Of a stretch of 64,000 nt of DNA, positions 10,035 through 19,616 are shown piece by piece; positions within the stretch are counted from its first letter, which is position 1, and every line of letters begins with the position of its first letter. The position numbers and the translations under genes were made by a program. Below the pieces are notes generated by a model. It was given only the letters and a program-made list of their open reading frames with translations. It did not search any database and was not told where the DNA came from. Source of the DNA: Roseivirga seohaensis (GTDB taxonomy: Bacteria > Bacteroidota > Bacteroidia > Cytophagales > Cyclobacteriaceae); the NCBI RefSeq assembly GCF_001592945.1, contig NZ_LRPB01000012.1, forward strand, positions 159,188 to 223,187, written 5' to 3'.

Positions 10035-12823
10035 GAAAAATAATCGCAATTAGCTTATTGGTTCTAAGTCTCAATGGCTTTGCCCAGCAAAATCAACCAA
10101 CCTTTTCTGGAACATATGAAAGCGCTCCGTTTGAAAAGGTTGTTTTAGATATGGAAGCCAGCTTGGCTTATACTTTTTTCTATAAAAAGGAGTGGATTGA
10201 TTCACTACAGTTTACGGGCGTATTTAATCAAACACCTTTAGAGGCTGCACTAAACAAGCTTGTTGAAAACACTCCTTTAAGGTTTTACCTAGATGGGGAA
10301 AAAGTGTATTTAACTAACGGAATTACCATTATTACTACTCCTGAAATTGTAAGTAATGTGTTAGCTCAAGCGAATAAACGTAAAGAAGAACCGAAGGTAG
10401 ACGAAGCGAAAGAGCTTCTTTTTACCAAAGAGTTTAAGGGCGAAACGCAGAACAGCAAAGACCTAGAAAATTATGTTTTTGAAGTGGGAAGTAGAGCGCA
10501 GTTTAAAGCGGGAAGTAATTCAACGCTGGTGGGGTATATTAAAGACAATATGACTGGAGAGCCAGTAGAGGGAGCTCTTGTATATACATCCGATGGTAAT
10601 AAGGGATCTATTTCTGGTAAAGATGGCTTTTATTCTTTGAATATCCCGAATGGAAAACATGAGCTGCAAGTGCAGTTCACTGGAATGAAGCGAGCCAGAA
10701 GAAATATTATTCTCTTTTCAGATGGCCAGCTGAATATCGGGATGGATGTAGATGTAATTGCTTTAAATGAGGTAGTTGTAGAAGCCAATAGAGGAGCCAA
10801 TATTGAGCGATTAACTACAGGGGTTGAACGACTCAATGTTGAACAATCTAGAACAGTACCTGTGGTTTTGGGTGAAAAAGATATTTTAAAAGTTGCCACT
10901 ACTTTTGCAGGTATTCAAACCGTAGGAGAAGGCGCTGCAGGGTTTAATGTTAGGGGAGGAAAATCTGATCAGAACCTATTCCTTTTCGAAGGCGCTACAG
11001 TATATAATGCATCACACTTTATGGGCTTCTTTTCAGTATTCAACTCTGACGCCCTTCAGGGAATGGAAATTTTCAAAAGTGGTATTCCTGCCAGTCGTGG
11101 AGGAAGGTTGTCATCAGTTTTTGAAATCACAGCCAAAACAGCCAATAAAGAAAAACTTGTTGTGGAAGGCGGGGTGTCACCAATTACCTCTAGAGTAACG
11201 GCTGAAATTCCTATTATAGAAGGTAAATCGTCTCTTTTGGCCAGTGGAAGGGTTACCTATTCTGATTGGATTCTTCAGAGTGTAGCCCATTCTGATTTCA
11301 AAGGCAACAAGGTTTCTTTCAGTGATTTTATTGTTAAATACGATCATGAAATCAATCAAGAAAACAAATTGTCACTTTCGGCTTACCTGAGTAAGGATGA
11401 CTTCCGATTAAGTTCTGATACACTGTTTTCATTCTCTGATTTCTCTTATATCAATGAAATGGCTTCCGCTAAATGGCTACACAGAGTAAACGAAACTATG
11501 GATGCTTCTCTAATAGCTACATACAGCAAATATGAGTATGACTTCGAGTCAACTCAGCTGGTGAAAAATGCTTTTGGACAAGATTTTGGAATAAAAGAGT
11601 ATGGAGCAAAACTTGATATTAATAAGGATTTGCAGGCTGCTCACCAGCTCAATTTTGGATTGGAAGCAAAAAGATATGACATCAATCCAGGCACTAAGTC
11701 CCCCATTGGCCAAGAGTCTATTGCCGCTACCGTTAAACTAAGTCCAGAACAAGGAATTGAAGGAGGGCTTTATGTTTCTGATAAGCACGAAATCAATGAA
11801 AAGCTGAGTTTTAATTATGGTCTTCGATATAGCTTTTTCACATATTTAGGCCCAGGAGTTACCAGCCTTTATTTAGAAAATGCTCCAAAAAATGCCGATA
11901 CCCAGACTGGTCAGACAATCCATGGAAAAGGTGATTTTATAAAAACTTATCAAGGCCCTGAATTACGATTGGCCGCAAGGTATATGTTAGGCGATAGTCG
12001 TTCTGTAAAGCTCAGTTACGATAAAAGCAGACAGTACCTGCATGCGCTATCTAACAGCTCATCTTTGTCGCCAACTGATATTTGGAGGCTTTCAAACAGT
12101 TACATAAAACCTCAAACTGGCGATCAAATATCGCTCGGCTATTATGAAGACTTTTTAAATAGTGAACTAGAAACTTCACTTGAATTATATGCGAAGAAAT
12201 TAGATAACCTGCTCGATTTTAAAACAGGAGCTGATTTTCTGCTAAATGACAGAATTGAATCTATTGCGCTTCAAGGTCCTGGAAAATCATACGGTTTAGA
12301 ACTGTCTTTGAAGAAATCAACAGGTCGATTGAACGGTTGGTTTAACTATTCATATGCACGTACTTTTATAAAGCTAGATGGAGAGTTTGATGAGGAAACG
12401 GTCAATAACGGAAAGTTCTTCCCTACCAATTACGATAAACCACACACTATCAATTTGGTGAGTAACTATGAAATTACATCAAGGTTTACTGTATCGTATA
12501 ACCTTGCTTACAGCACAGGCCGACCTATTACTTTCCCTACAGGACTTTATAAACTGAACGGGGTTGAAATTTTAAACTATTCCAATAGGAATGAATACCG
12601 AATTCCAGACTATTTCAGAATGGATTTGGGCTTTACCTTAAAATGGGGGCATAGAATAACTAAAGGGGCTCACTCTTTCTGGTCTGTCTCAATTTATAAT
12701 CTCGTTGGTAGGAAAAACCCATTCTCTCTTTACTTCGATTTAGAAGATGGGGTAGTAAAAGGATACAAACTATCTGTATTTGGCTCGCCAATCCCGACCA
12801 TCTCTTACAACTTTAAATTCTGA
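10031..12823 (+). CDS. TonB-dependent outer-membrane receptor with STN and carboxypeptidase-regulatory-like domains
   Basis: A 930-residue outer-membrane transporter. Order of parts: signal peptide (to 'NGFAQQ'); an STN-type domain at about residues 25-95 ('FEKVVLDMEASLAYTFFYKK', 'TPLEAALNKLVENTPLRFYL'); a linker; a CarboxypepD_reg-like beta-sandwich at about 165-240 ('VGYIKDNMTGEPVEGALVYT'); a plug at about 250-370 ('GFNVRGGKSDQNLFLFEGA'); then a long beta-barrel ending in an aromatic residue ('ISYNFKF'), as expected for outer-membrane insertion. An STN domain often contacts an anti-sigma factor, but no FecR/sigma pair is nearby, and STN also occurs in SusC-like receptors without one. It heads the block with the macroglobulin-like and DUF4249 proteins. 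Substrate unknown. Confidence 0.92.
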   Translation: MRKIIAISLLVLSLNGFAQQNQPTFSGTYESAPFEKVVLDMEASLAYTFFYKKEWIDSLQFTGVFNQTPLEAALNKLVENTPLRFYLDGEKVYLTNGITIITTPEIVSNVLAQANKRKEEPKVDEAKELLFTKEFKGETQNSKDLENYVFEVGSRAQFKAGSNSTLVGYIKDNMTGEPVEGALVYTSDGNKGSISGKDGFYSLNIPNGKHELQVQFTGMKRARRNIILFSDGQLNIGMDVDVIALNEVVVEANRGANIERLTTGVERLNVEQSRTVPVVLGEKDILKVATTFAGIQTVGEGAAGFNVRGGKSDQNLFLFEGATVYNASHFMGFFSVFNSDALQGMEIFKSGIPASRGGRLSSVFEITAKTANKEKLVVEGGVSPITSRVTAEIPIIEGKSSLLASGRVTYSDWILQSVAHSDFKGNKVSFSDFIVKYDHEINQENKLSLSAYLSKDDFRLSSDTLFSFSDFSYINEMASAKWLHRVNETMDASLIATYSKYEYDFESTQLVKNAFGQDFGIKEYGAKLDINKDLQAAHQLNFGLEAKRYDINPGTKSPIGQESIAATVKLSPEQGIEGGLYVSDKHEINEKLSFNYGLRYSFFTYLGPGVTSLYLENAPKNADTQTGQTIHGKGDFIKTYQGPELRLAARYMLGDSRSVKLSYDKSRQYLHALSNSSSLSPTDIWRLSNSYIKPQTGDQISLGYYEDFLNSELETSLELYAKKLDNLLDFKTGADFLLNDRIESIALQGPGKSYGLELSLKKSTGRLNGWFNYSYARTFIKLDGEFDEETVNNGKFFPTNYDKPHTINLVSNYEITSRFTVSYNLAYSTGRPITFPTGLYKLNGVEILNYSNRNEYRIPDYFRMDLGFTLKWGHRITKGAHSFWSVSIYNLVGRKNPFSLYFDLEDGVVKGYKLSVFGSPIPTISYNFKF

Positions 12824-15051
12824 TGGGGATGAAAATAACTCACATAAGAACAAACCGATTTTTGGCTATAATTACGCTGTTTTTTGTAGCAATTATAAAT
12901 GCTTTAGCTCAAACCGAAAATGTAAGAGAGCGAGTGTTTATCGATGTTAATACTCACGATTTACTTGTAGGAGAAACCCTTCAGTATTCAACTTTCTGTT
13001 TAAGTAATACAACAAACAAACCTTCGGCTCTTAGTAAATACCTTTATGTTGAATTAATAGGTGAAGGAGGAGTTGTTTTTCAACGAAAACACCAGCTAGA
13101 AAATGGAAAAGCCAGCGGGGAATTTTTCATTCCATCTAATATAGAAACCGGTAAATACTACCTTGTGGCTTACACTCGCTGGATGCGAAACTTCGATGAT
13201 GTAACCCAAGCTCCACTTATATTCATAAACCCATATAAAGGGCATACAAATGCAGATGTTTTAACTGAAGACGTAACGGTAGAATTTAATACGGTTTCGG
13301 GTGTTTTAATAGCAAATACTGCCAATAATGTGGTTTTTAAAGTGAGCCAAGGCAATAAACCGTTGATAAGGAAAGGCCGAGTAATTAGCGAAGATGGAAA
13401 GCAAATAGTAGATATTAATAGCGATGCCAATGGCTTTGGTGCTTTTGAAATTACCCCTGAAAAGGGAAAGTCCTACCAAATGCTTATTGAAAACCCTGAA
13501 GGAGGTTTTAAATTCTTTGACCTACCTTCTGCTACGGACACAGGTGTGGGGCTAAATATTTTGCATACCAATGCTGAAATTGAATTGAAGCCGTATGGTG
13601 ATGTGAAAGGTGGTAGGCTTTACATTGAGCATCAAGGAAACGTAGTTTTAGAGCGCGATGTACAGAGCACCTACCCAATTAGAATAAAAAGAACAGAATT
13701 ACCTTATGATGTTTTAAGGGTTTCTTTTAAAGATAACCAAGGAAAGTTAAGCTATTTGGTGCCTTTGTTCAATACAAAACTTGGTTTAGAAACATCACCA
13801 ACTATTCTTGAAACCCGATCGCCAGCCGTAATTGAGCAGCAGCTTGCCAAAGGAAATTATAGTGTTTCTATTCGTAAATCATTTGGCAATCAAACACCGC
13901 AAATGCATGCGGCTTTCTCTAAAGAAGGTCTGAGTTTACCAGAAAATCTTGATTACACTGAACTACAAAATGCAGCAAGTTTTTATCGAATAGAGGAAAA
14001 AGAATTACCTACCAGCATTTCATTTTTACCAGAGTACCGTTATCAATTGCTTGAAGGTGTCTTGAAAGCAGAAAGTGGTTCAGCTTCTGTGGAAAATAAA
14101 AATGTTATACTTAGCCTGACCGGTGAAAAAATTCTGAATATGTCTGTAGCAAGAACAGACAGTGAGGGGCGATTTTTGCTCGAGTACCAAACAATGAATC
14201 GAGGAAAGCAAACGGATGCTCACCTTACCATGCCTGAGTTTGAAAGCGAATATTCCTTTGAGATCAGCGATAACTTTAAGAAGCAACATCAGTTGGATTT
14301 CTCTCCAGTAATTATTGATACAGCCCAACTTGCAGAAATTAGAGAGCGTAGTATCATCAGTCAGCTAGAAAACGCCTACTTCACACCGCTTATCGATTCT
14401 TCAGAAATTGAAAACAATATTTTACCAACAATGAATGCCTTTAATGCTCATTACGAATTCGATGATTATGTAAGGTTCCGTACTTTAAAAGAGCATTTAG
14501 TAGAGTACATTTCTGTGGCGGGAGTAAGAGAGAAACGTGGCGTGAAACGTTTTGTGGTTTACGATTTAGATTCAAATTTTGATTTTGAGCTGGAGTCATT
14601 GGTGTTGCTAGATGGTGTGCCTGTTCACGCCCCCGATTTACTAGAATTCAGCCCATACAGAATAAAAAGTGTAGATATAGCCAATAAACGCTATTTTTTA
14701 GGCTCTTATATCGCAGATGGAGTACTAAGTTTTAAAACTATAGAAGGCAACCTTGGAGGCTTTGAAATAAAAAACAATCACATGGCCTTCAGTTTGTTAA
14801 CTCCTGAAGCAGAACCAAAAACTGCAGGAGGAAACCCCTTAGAAGACCTGAGAACTCCAGACGCTAGAATTCAATTGTTATGGGCTCCTGAATATGAGGT
14901 AGCCGAAGACGGAGTAGAACAAATTCAATTCAATACTTCAGATGTAGAAGGGGATTTTGAATTGGTGATTGAAGGTTTTACAGAAGAAGGAATACCAGTT
15001 TCAATAATTAAAAAAATCAAGGTAAAAGAGCGTACGAATGAAAAAGGTTAA
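12823..15051 (+). CDS. Macroglobulin-like (MG2-domain type) secreted protein
   Basis: A 742-residue exported protein (signal ending 'INALAQ'). The region after the signal, 'RVFIDVNTHDLLVGETLQYS' near residues 40-60 followed by 'GKYYLVAYTRWMRNFDDVTQ', is the pattern of the N-terminal MG2-like domains of bacterial alpha-2-macroglobulin-like proteins that accompany TonB receptors in Bacteroidota. No thioester CxEQ motif is present. The stop of the receptor and this start share one base (TGATG), and its own 3' end overlaps the first DUF4249 gene by 14 bases, so it belongs in the same operon. It may sit at the cell surface or in the periplasm as a receptor partner. The role is inferred from context. 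Confidence 0.72.
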   Translation: MGMKITHIRTNRFLAIITLFFVAIINALAQTENVRERVFIDVNTHDLLVGETLQYSTFCLSNTTNKPSALSKYLYVELIGEGGVVFQRKHQLENGKASGEFFIPSNIETGKYYLVAYTRWMRNFDDVTQAPLIFINPYKGHTNADVLTEDVTVEFNTVSGVLIANTANNVVFKVSQGNKPLIRKGRVISEDGKQIVDINSDANGFGAFEITPEKGKSYQMLIENPEGGFKFFDLPSATDTGVGLNILHTNAEIELKPYGDVKGGRLYIEHQGNVVLERDVQSTYPIRIKRTELPYDVLRVSFKDNQGKLSYLVPLFNTKLGLETSPTILETRSPAVIEQQLAKGNYSVSIRKSFGNQTPQMHAAFSKEGLSLPENLDYTELQNAASFYRIEEKELPTSISFLPEYRYQLLEGVLKAESGSASVENKNVILSLTGEKILNMSVARTDSEGRFLLEYQTMNRGKQTDAHLTMPEFESEYSFEISDNFKKQHQLDFSPVIIDTAQLAEIRERSIISQLENAYFTPLIDSSEIENNILPTMNAFNAHYEFDDYVRFRTLKEHLVEYISVAGVREKRGVKRFVVYDLDSNFDFELESLVLLDGVPVHAPDLLEFSPYRIKSVDIANKRYFLGSYIADGVLSFKTIEGNLGGFEIKNNHMAFSLLTPEAEPKTAGGNPLEDLRTPDARIQLLWAPEYEVAEDGVEQIQFNTSDVEGDFELVIEGFTEEGIPVSIIKKIKVKERTNEKG

Positions 15052-16288
15052 TTACAAGACATTAGCCAAACTATGGCTGTTAATGTTGGTGGTGTTTGCT
15101 ACTACTTCTTGTATCGAAGAGATAGAAACAGCTTCTTTTACTTATGATAGACTTTTGGTGGTAGATGCCAATATATCTGACCAAGCCAAAGCTCATGAAG
15201 TCCGTTTGTCTTATACTACTCCAGTAGATGGAGATGTTGATGATGCTTTTAATGCAGTTATAGGAGCAGAAGTTTGGATAGAAGATGACCTTGGCAATCG
15301 TGTTGATTTTTATGAACAAAGTGCGGGTGCTTATTTTACTGCTGACACTTATGCTGGCGAGGCAGGCAGGAGCTATTCGCTGTTTATTACCACCAATGAC
15401 GGAAAGCGATATCAATCATCATTTGAAAAACTGGTGGCAGCACCAGAGGTGAGTGAAATCTACAATCGTTTTGCAATAGAATCAACAGACCAAGAGGGAG
15501 GCGCTACACCTGGAGTTCAGTTTTTTATCGATGTTAAAGAGGCAGACCAAAGCACTCAATTTTATAGATACGAATGGACTGATGCTCATCAAGTAATGGT
15601 TCCCTTTGTTAAAAAGTGGGAAGCAACACCTTATTATGTGGGTTTAGCAATGTTCTATAGAATTACCCCTTTTAATGAAGATGTGCAGGAATGTTACAGA
15701 GAAAATCAATTCAATGAGCTGATACTGGCTACCTCAGCAACAAACATTAACGGTGAGTTAAGTGAAATACCAATTAGCTTTTCTCCAGCTACTGATTTCG
15801 ATGTCACCACCATGTATTCTATTGAAATTACACAGCGAGCTATTAGCCCGCAGGCTTATAGCTACTACCGAAAAATTAAACTCTTCAACGAATCAAACGG
15901 TTCGTTGTTCGATAAGCAGCAAGGAATAATTGTAGGGAATATTCGGTCTATCGACTCTCCTGATGAGCAAGTGTTGGGCTATTTCGAAGTGGCTGGCGCA
16001 AGTAGCAAAAGGGTTTTTTTAGCTCCTTTTGAGCTAGACCCTGAAGTTTATGAATATGTAACCAAGCCTTGTGAAACATATTCAGCTATGGCATTTGATG
16101 GTTCATTAAATACTTTTTATGAAGCTACCGATCTTCCTGAAGATTTGAGAGGCTCTGTAATTCCTATACGTGAACTTTATGAGCTTTACGATTACGATCA
16201 GTATACTGGCACTAAATTTTTGGCACATCGCCTTTGTGCAGACTGTAGAAAGAAAGGTAGTATAGGAAAACCAGAATGGTGGCAATAA
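15038..16288 (+). CDS. DUF4249 lipoprotein, copy 1 of 3
   Basis: A 416-residue lipoprotein (signal MKKVNYKTLAKLWLLMLVVF then ATTSC|IEE). The N-terminal beta-sandwich-like region begins 'FTYDRLLVVDANISDQAKAH' and includes 'YSLFITTNDGKRYQS'. The C-terminal part ends in the cysteine-containing signature 'LAHRLCADCRKKGSIGKPEWW', shared by all three copies. This is the DUF4249 pattern: lipoproteins found beside TonB-dependent receptors in Bacteroidota, with no proven biochemical role. It overlaps the macroglobulin-like gene by 14 bases. Compared with the others, its C-terminal half matches copy 3 and its N-terminal half is the outlier. Confidence 0.85.
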   Translation: MKKVNYKTLAKLWLLMLVVFATTSCIEEIETASFTYDRLLVVDANISDQAKAHEVRLSYTTPVDGDVDDAFNAVIGAEVWIEDDLGNRVDFYEQSAGAYFTADTYAGEAGRSYSLFITTNDGKRYQSSFEKLVAAPEVSEIYNRFAIESTDQEGGATPGVQFFIDVKEADQSTQFYRYEWTDAHQVMVPFVKKWEATPYYVGLAMFYRITPFNEDVQECYRENQFNELILATSATNINGELSEIPISFSPATDFDVTTMYSIEITQRAISPQAYSYYRKIKLFNESNGSLFDKQQGIIVGNIRSIDSPDEQVLGYFEVAGASSKRVFLAPFELDPEVYEYVTKPCETYSAMAFDGSLNTFYEATDLPEDLRGSVIPIRELYELYDYDQYTGTKFLAHRLCADCRKKGSIGKPEWWQ

Positions 16289-16385
16289 TATGAATTGAAA
16301 GGAATGTAGTTCTTCAATGTAGAGTTATTTCAATATGACTCTTCCAGTCTTAAATGATTTAAAGAAAATGGAAAAGAGGTTCAGA

Positions 16386-17639
16386 ATGAAGAGGATAACA
16401 GAAGGAGCATTGACTCGAGTTTACTTAATACTCTTGGTCTTGTTCGCAACTTCCTGCATTGAAGAGATAGATACGACCTCTTTTACATATGAAAAACTAC
16501 TGGTGGTAGATGCCAATATTTCTGATCAGGCAAAAGCCCATGAAGTACGTTTATTTTACACCTCGCCCATCGATGGAGATGTGGATGATACATTTAATGC
16601 TGCAACAGGCGCCACAGTTTGGGTGGAAGATAATCTGGGGATTCGCACATACTTTACAGAACAAAGTTCAGGTAATTACCTTTCTTCAGCCGCCTTTGCT
16701 GGAGAAGCGGGAAAAAGTTATACGCTTTTTATTACTACTCGTGAAGGAAAAAGATATCAGTCATCTGTAGAGAAATTAGTTGCTGCGCCAGAAATCACAG
16801 GAATTTATAATCGTTTTGCTGTTGAACCTGTTGGTCAAGAAGCTATTTCCACCCCAGGGATTCAGTTTTTTATTGATGTAGAAGATGACAGTCAAAGTAC
16901 TCAGTTTTATCGTTATGAATGGACTGATGCCCATCAAGTTATAGTTCCTTTTCCAAAAAAATATGAGACAACAATTATATATCCTGGTGGAATGTCAGAA
17001 CCCATTTATATTCTTGATCCCTTTAATATTAATGTAAGCGAATGTTATAGGGAAAGTAGATTTGATGAAGTGGTGTTAGCCTCGTCTGCTAGTAACAGTA
17101 ATAGGGAACTACGTGAAATTCCAATCTTCTTTTCAGAAGCGTCCAATTTTGATGTCACTACCAAATATTCTATTGAAGTAACCCAACGAGCTATAAGTGT
17201 TCAGGCATATGGTTACTATCGAAAAATAGAAATGTTTAATGAATCCAATGGTTCATTGTTCGATAAACAACATGGTGCAATTGTGGGGAATATTTTATCA
17301 ATGGATTCACCAGACGAAAAAGTATTGGGTTATTTTGAGGTTTCTGGAGCGAGCAGCAAAAGAGTCTTTCTAGAGCCTTTTCAGTTAGATGAAAAAGTAA
17401 TGGACTATGTAGTTCGCACTTGTGAAGAGTATGATGTCCTAGAATTTGAAGGAGACCTGAATTCATTTTATAAAGCCACTGGCGTTCCAGAGATATTGTG
17501 GGGAGATGAACTGGTAAAACGAGCTTTTTATGAAGTTTATGATTATGACCCACTTAATGACACGAAGTTTCTTGCCCACCGCCTTTGTATAGACTGTCGA
17601 ACAAGAGGAAGTCTTGGAAAACCAGAGTGGTGGCAGTAA
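16386..17639 (+). CDS. DUF4249 lipoprotein, copy 2 of 3
   Basis: A 417-residue lipoprotein from the ATG at 16386, chosen because it gives a signal peptide (MKRITEGALTRVYLILLVLF then ATSC|IEE) aligned with those of copies 1 and 3. Upstream in-frame ATGs at 16335 and 16368 would add an untypical charged extension. Its N-terminal half is nearly identical to copy 3 at DNA level (about 16450-16800 against 17745-18095). Its middle and C-terminal parts diverge from both others ('VPFPKKYETTIIYPGG', 'YDVLEFEGDLNSFYKAT') but keep the final 'LAHRLC..C....GSLGKPEWW' signature. The divergent middle, near residues 190-210, is the likely site of functional difference. Confidence 0.85.
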   Translation: MKRITEGALTRVYLILLVLFATSCIEEIDTTSFTYEKLLVVDANISDQAKAHEVRLFYTSPIDGDVDDTFNAATGATVWVEDNLGIRTYFTEQSSGNYLSSAAFAGEAGKSYTLFITTREGKRYQSSVEKLVAAPEITGIYNRFAVEPVGQEAISTPGIQFFIDVEDDSQSTQFYRYEWTDAHQVIVPFPKKYETTIIYPGGMSEPIYILDPFNINVSECYRESRFDEVVLASSASNSNRELREIPIFFSEASNFDVTTKYSIEVTQRAISVQAYGYYRKIEMFNESNGSLFDKQHGAIVGNILSMDSPDEKVLGYFEVSGASSKRVFLEPFQLDEKVMDYVVRTCEEYDVLEFEGDLNSFYKATGVPEILWGDELVKRAFYEVYDYDPLNDTKFLAHRLCIDCRTRGSLGKPEWWQ

Positions 17640-17666
17640 TGATTTTTTTATTATATAAAGATTGAG

Positions 17667-18908
17667 ATGAAAAAGGGCAAATACAGAAGATTACTAAAGC
17701 TTTGCCTAGTATGGTTGCTAGTGTTTTTCACTACCGCCTGCATTGAAGAAATAGATACAACCTCTTTTACATATGAAAAACTACTGGTGGTGGATGCCAA
17801 TATTTCTGATCAGGCAAAAGCCCATGAAGTACGTTTGTTTTACACCTCCCCCATCGATGGAGATGTAGATGATACATTCAATGCTGCAACTGGCGCCACA
17901 GTTTGGGTAGAAGATAATCTGGGGATTCGTACATACTTTACAGAACAAAGTTCAGGTAATTACCTTTCTTCAGCTTCTTTTGCTGGAGAAGCGGGGAAAA
18001 GCTACACGCTTTTTATTACTACTCGTGAAGGAAAAAAATATCAGTCATCTGTTGAGAAATTGGTGCCTGCGCCAGAAATCACAGAAATTTATAATCGTTT
18101 TGCAATAGAATCAGCGGGGCAAAAGGCAACCTCAACCCCCGGGGTTCAGTTTTTTATTGATGTGGTTGATGCTCAGCAAAGCACACAGTTTTATCGTTAT
18201 GAATGGACTGATGCTCATCAAGTTATGGTTCCATTTACTAAAAAGTATGATGCCGTGTTTGCGGGTTGGGCAGGTTATGTGATTTCTCCATTTAACGAAG
18301 ATGTTAAAGAATGCTATAGAGAAAACAGCTTCGATAATCTAATACTGGCCAACTCAGCAAGTAGCTCTAATGGCGAGTTACGCGAAATACCAATTAGATT
18401 TTCAGCAGCGTCTGATTTTGATGTTACCACCATGTACTCTATTGAAATAACGCAGCGAGCAGTCAGTGCTGAGGCTTATAGTTATTACAGGAAAATCAAG
18501 CTTTTCAACGAATCCAACGGCTCTCTTTTTGATAAACAACAGGGTATTATTGTAGGAAATATTTCATCAATAGACACTCCTGATGAGCAAGTATTGGGGT
18601 ACTTTGAAGTTTCTGGTGCCAGCAGCAAGAGAATCTATATAGGGCCTTCTGAATTGGATGAAGAAGTTCTGGAATATGTAGTCAGACCATGTGAGAAATA
18701 CTCTGAAATGGGATTTGAAGGTTCATTAAACACTTTTTATGAAGCTGAAGATCTTCCCGAAGACCAAAGAGGAGCAGTGATACCTATAAGAGAATTATAC
18801 GAACTATACGATATAGAGCAAGGAACCGGAATGAAATTACTTGCCCATCGCCTTTGTTCTGACTGCAGAAAAAGAGGTAGTCTTGAAAAACCAGAATGGT
18901 GGCAATAG
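17667..18908 (+). CDS. DUF4249 lipoprotein, copy 3 of 3 (mosaic of copies 1 and 2)
   Basis: A 413-residue lipoprotein (signal MKKGKYRRLLKLCLVWLLVF then FTTAC|IEE). The first third matches copy 2 nearly base for base ('VDANISDQAKAHEVRLFYTS', 'FNAATGATVWVEDNLGIRTY'). From about residue 145 ('NRFAIES') it follows copy 1 instead ('ISPFNEDVKECYREN', 'IPIRELYELYD'). The switch lies near base 18100. This suggests recombination or gene conversion between neighbours, and it keeps the shared C-terminal signature 'LAHRLCSDCRKRGSLEKPEWW'. A weak hairpin (GGCAA at 18901-18905 with TTGCC at 18913-18917, then GTTTTC) overlaps the stop and may end the operon. Confidence 0.87.
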   Translation: MKKGKYRRLLKLCLVWLLVFFTTACIEEIDTTSFTYEKLLVVDANISDQAKAHEVRLFYTSPIDGDVDDTFNAATGATVWVEDNLGIRTYFTEQSSGNYLSSASFAGEAGKSYTLFITTREGKKYQSSVEKLVPAPEITEIYNRFAIESAGQKATSTPGVQFFIDVVDAQQSTQFYRYEWTDAHQVMVPFTKKYDAVFAGWAGYVISPFNEDVKECYRENSFDNLILANSASSSNGELREIPIRFSAASDFDVTTMYSIEITQRAVSAEAYSYYRKIKLFNESNGSLFDKQQGIIVGNISSIDTPDEQVLGYFEVSGASSKRIYIGPSELDEEVLEYVVRPCEKYSEMGFEGSLNTFYEAEDLPEDQRGAVIPIRELYELYDIEQGTGMKLLAHRLCSDCRKRGSLEKPEWWQ

Positions 18909-18925
18909 GCTTTTGCCGTTTTCTG

Positions 18926-19426
18926 CTACCTAATTCTATCTACCGACTTTACCAGTTGCTCGTCTTTACGAATAAAACGGTTGGCCAACGCATTTAAAAT
19001 TAAGGCTCCAGCAGGCAACATAAAGCCAAGGTGAAAACCGCCCTGCACTTGTGGCATTACTATTTCTTCAAATTGGTTTACTTTAAAAAAGCATACGCCC
19101 AAATAACTAACCATTAAAAGCGAGTTAAGTGCGCCCAATTTCATTTGGTTTAATCTGTTCTTAAACTGGAAAATAGAAAACAAAGCCACTAAAGAAGCCG
19201 CAACAGCCAATGCTGCCAAATACCAAGTACTTTCAGTTTGCGTGATTACATCGTCAGAAGAATCTTGAGGCATTTCTCCCATATCAATCACCTTCATTTC
19301 CATAGGTGAAAATAAAATTCCCGTTGAAGTTTCTGGGTTTACTTCGCTCCAAATGTAGAAGGCTAAAACCATACCCATACAAATAGAAACGCCTAATAAA
19401 AGAATGCTCTGAATTCGCTGTATCAT
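18926..19426 (-). CDS. DUF4293 family membrane protein
   Basis: A 166-residue integral membrane protein with four predicted helices (for example residues 8-25, 70-87, 98-115, 130-147). The conserved opening 'MIQRIQSILLLGVSI' and closing 'LNALANRFIRKDEQLVKSVDR' are the marks of DUF4293, a Bacteroidota-specific family of unknown function. It is convergent with the DUF4249 genes and divergent from the thiolase, so it forms its own unit. Nothing in the sequence points to a biochemical role. Confidence 0.8.
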   Translation of the reverse strand: MIQRIQSILLLGVSICMGMVLAFYIWSEVNPETSTGILFSPMEMKVIDMGEMPQDSSDDVITQTESTWYLAALAVAASLVALFSIFQFKNRLNQMKLGALNSLLMVSYLGVCFFKVNQFEEIVMPQVQGGFHLGFMLPAGALILNALANRFIRKDEQLVKSVDRIR

Positions 19427-19616
19427 GTCTTTTTTGAATTATGCTGCAAATATAACCAAATCACTTTGAGTTGGAAGTCATTTAATTCATCAAGAATTAG
19501 GCTAATGATCTTCATCTAAAAGAATGTAGTTGATTTGTCTATTCTGGTAAATCTTTTCCTTGCTATTTAATTTGAGTTAAATTCGTGTCTCGAAAATCAC
19601 AAACCCAAATTTGTTT

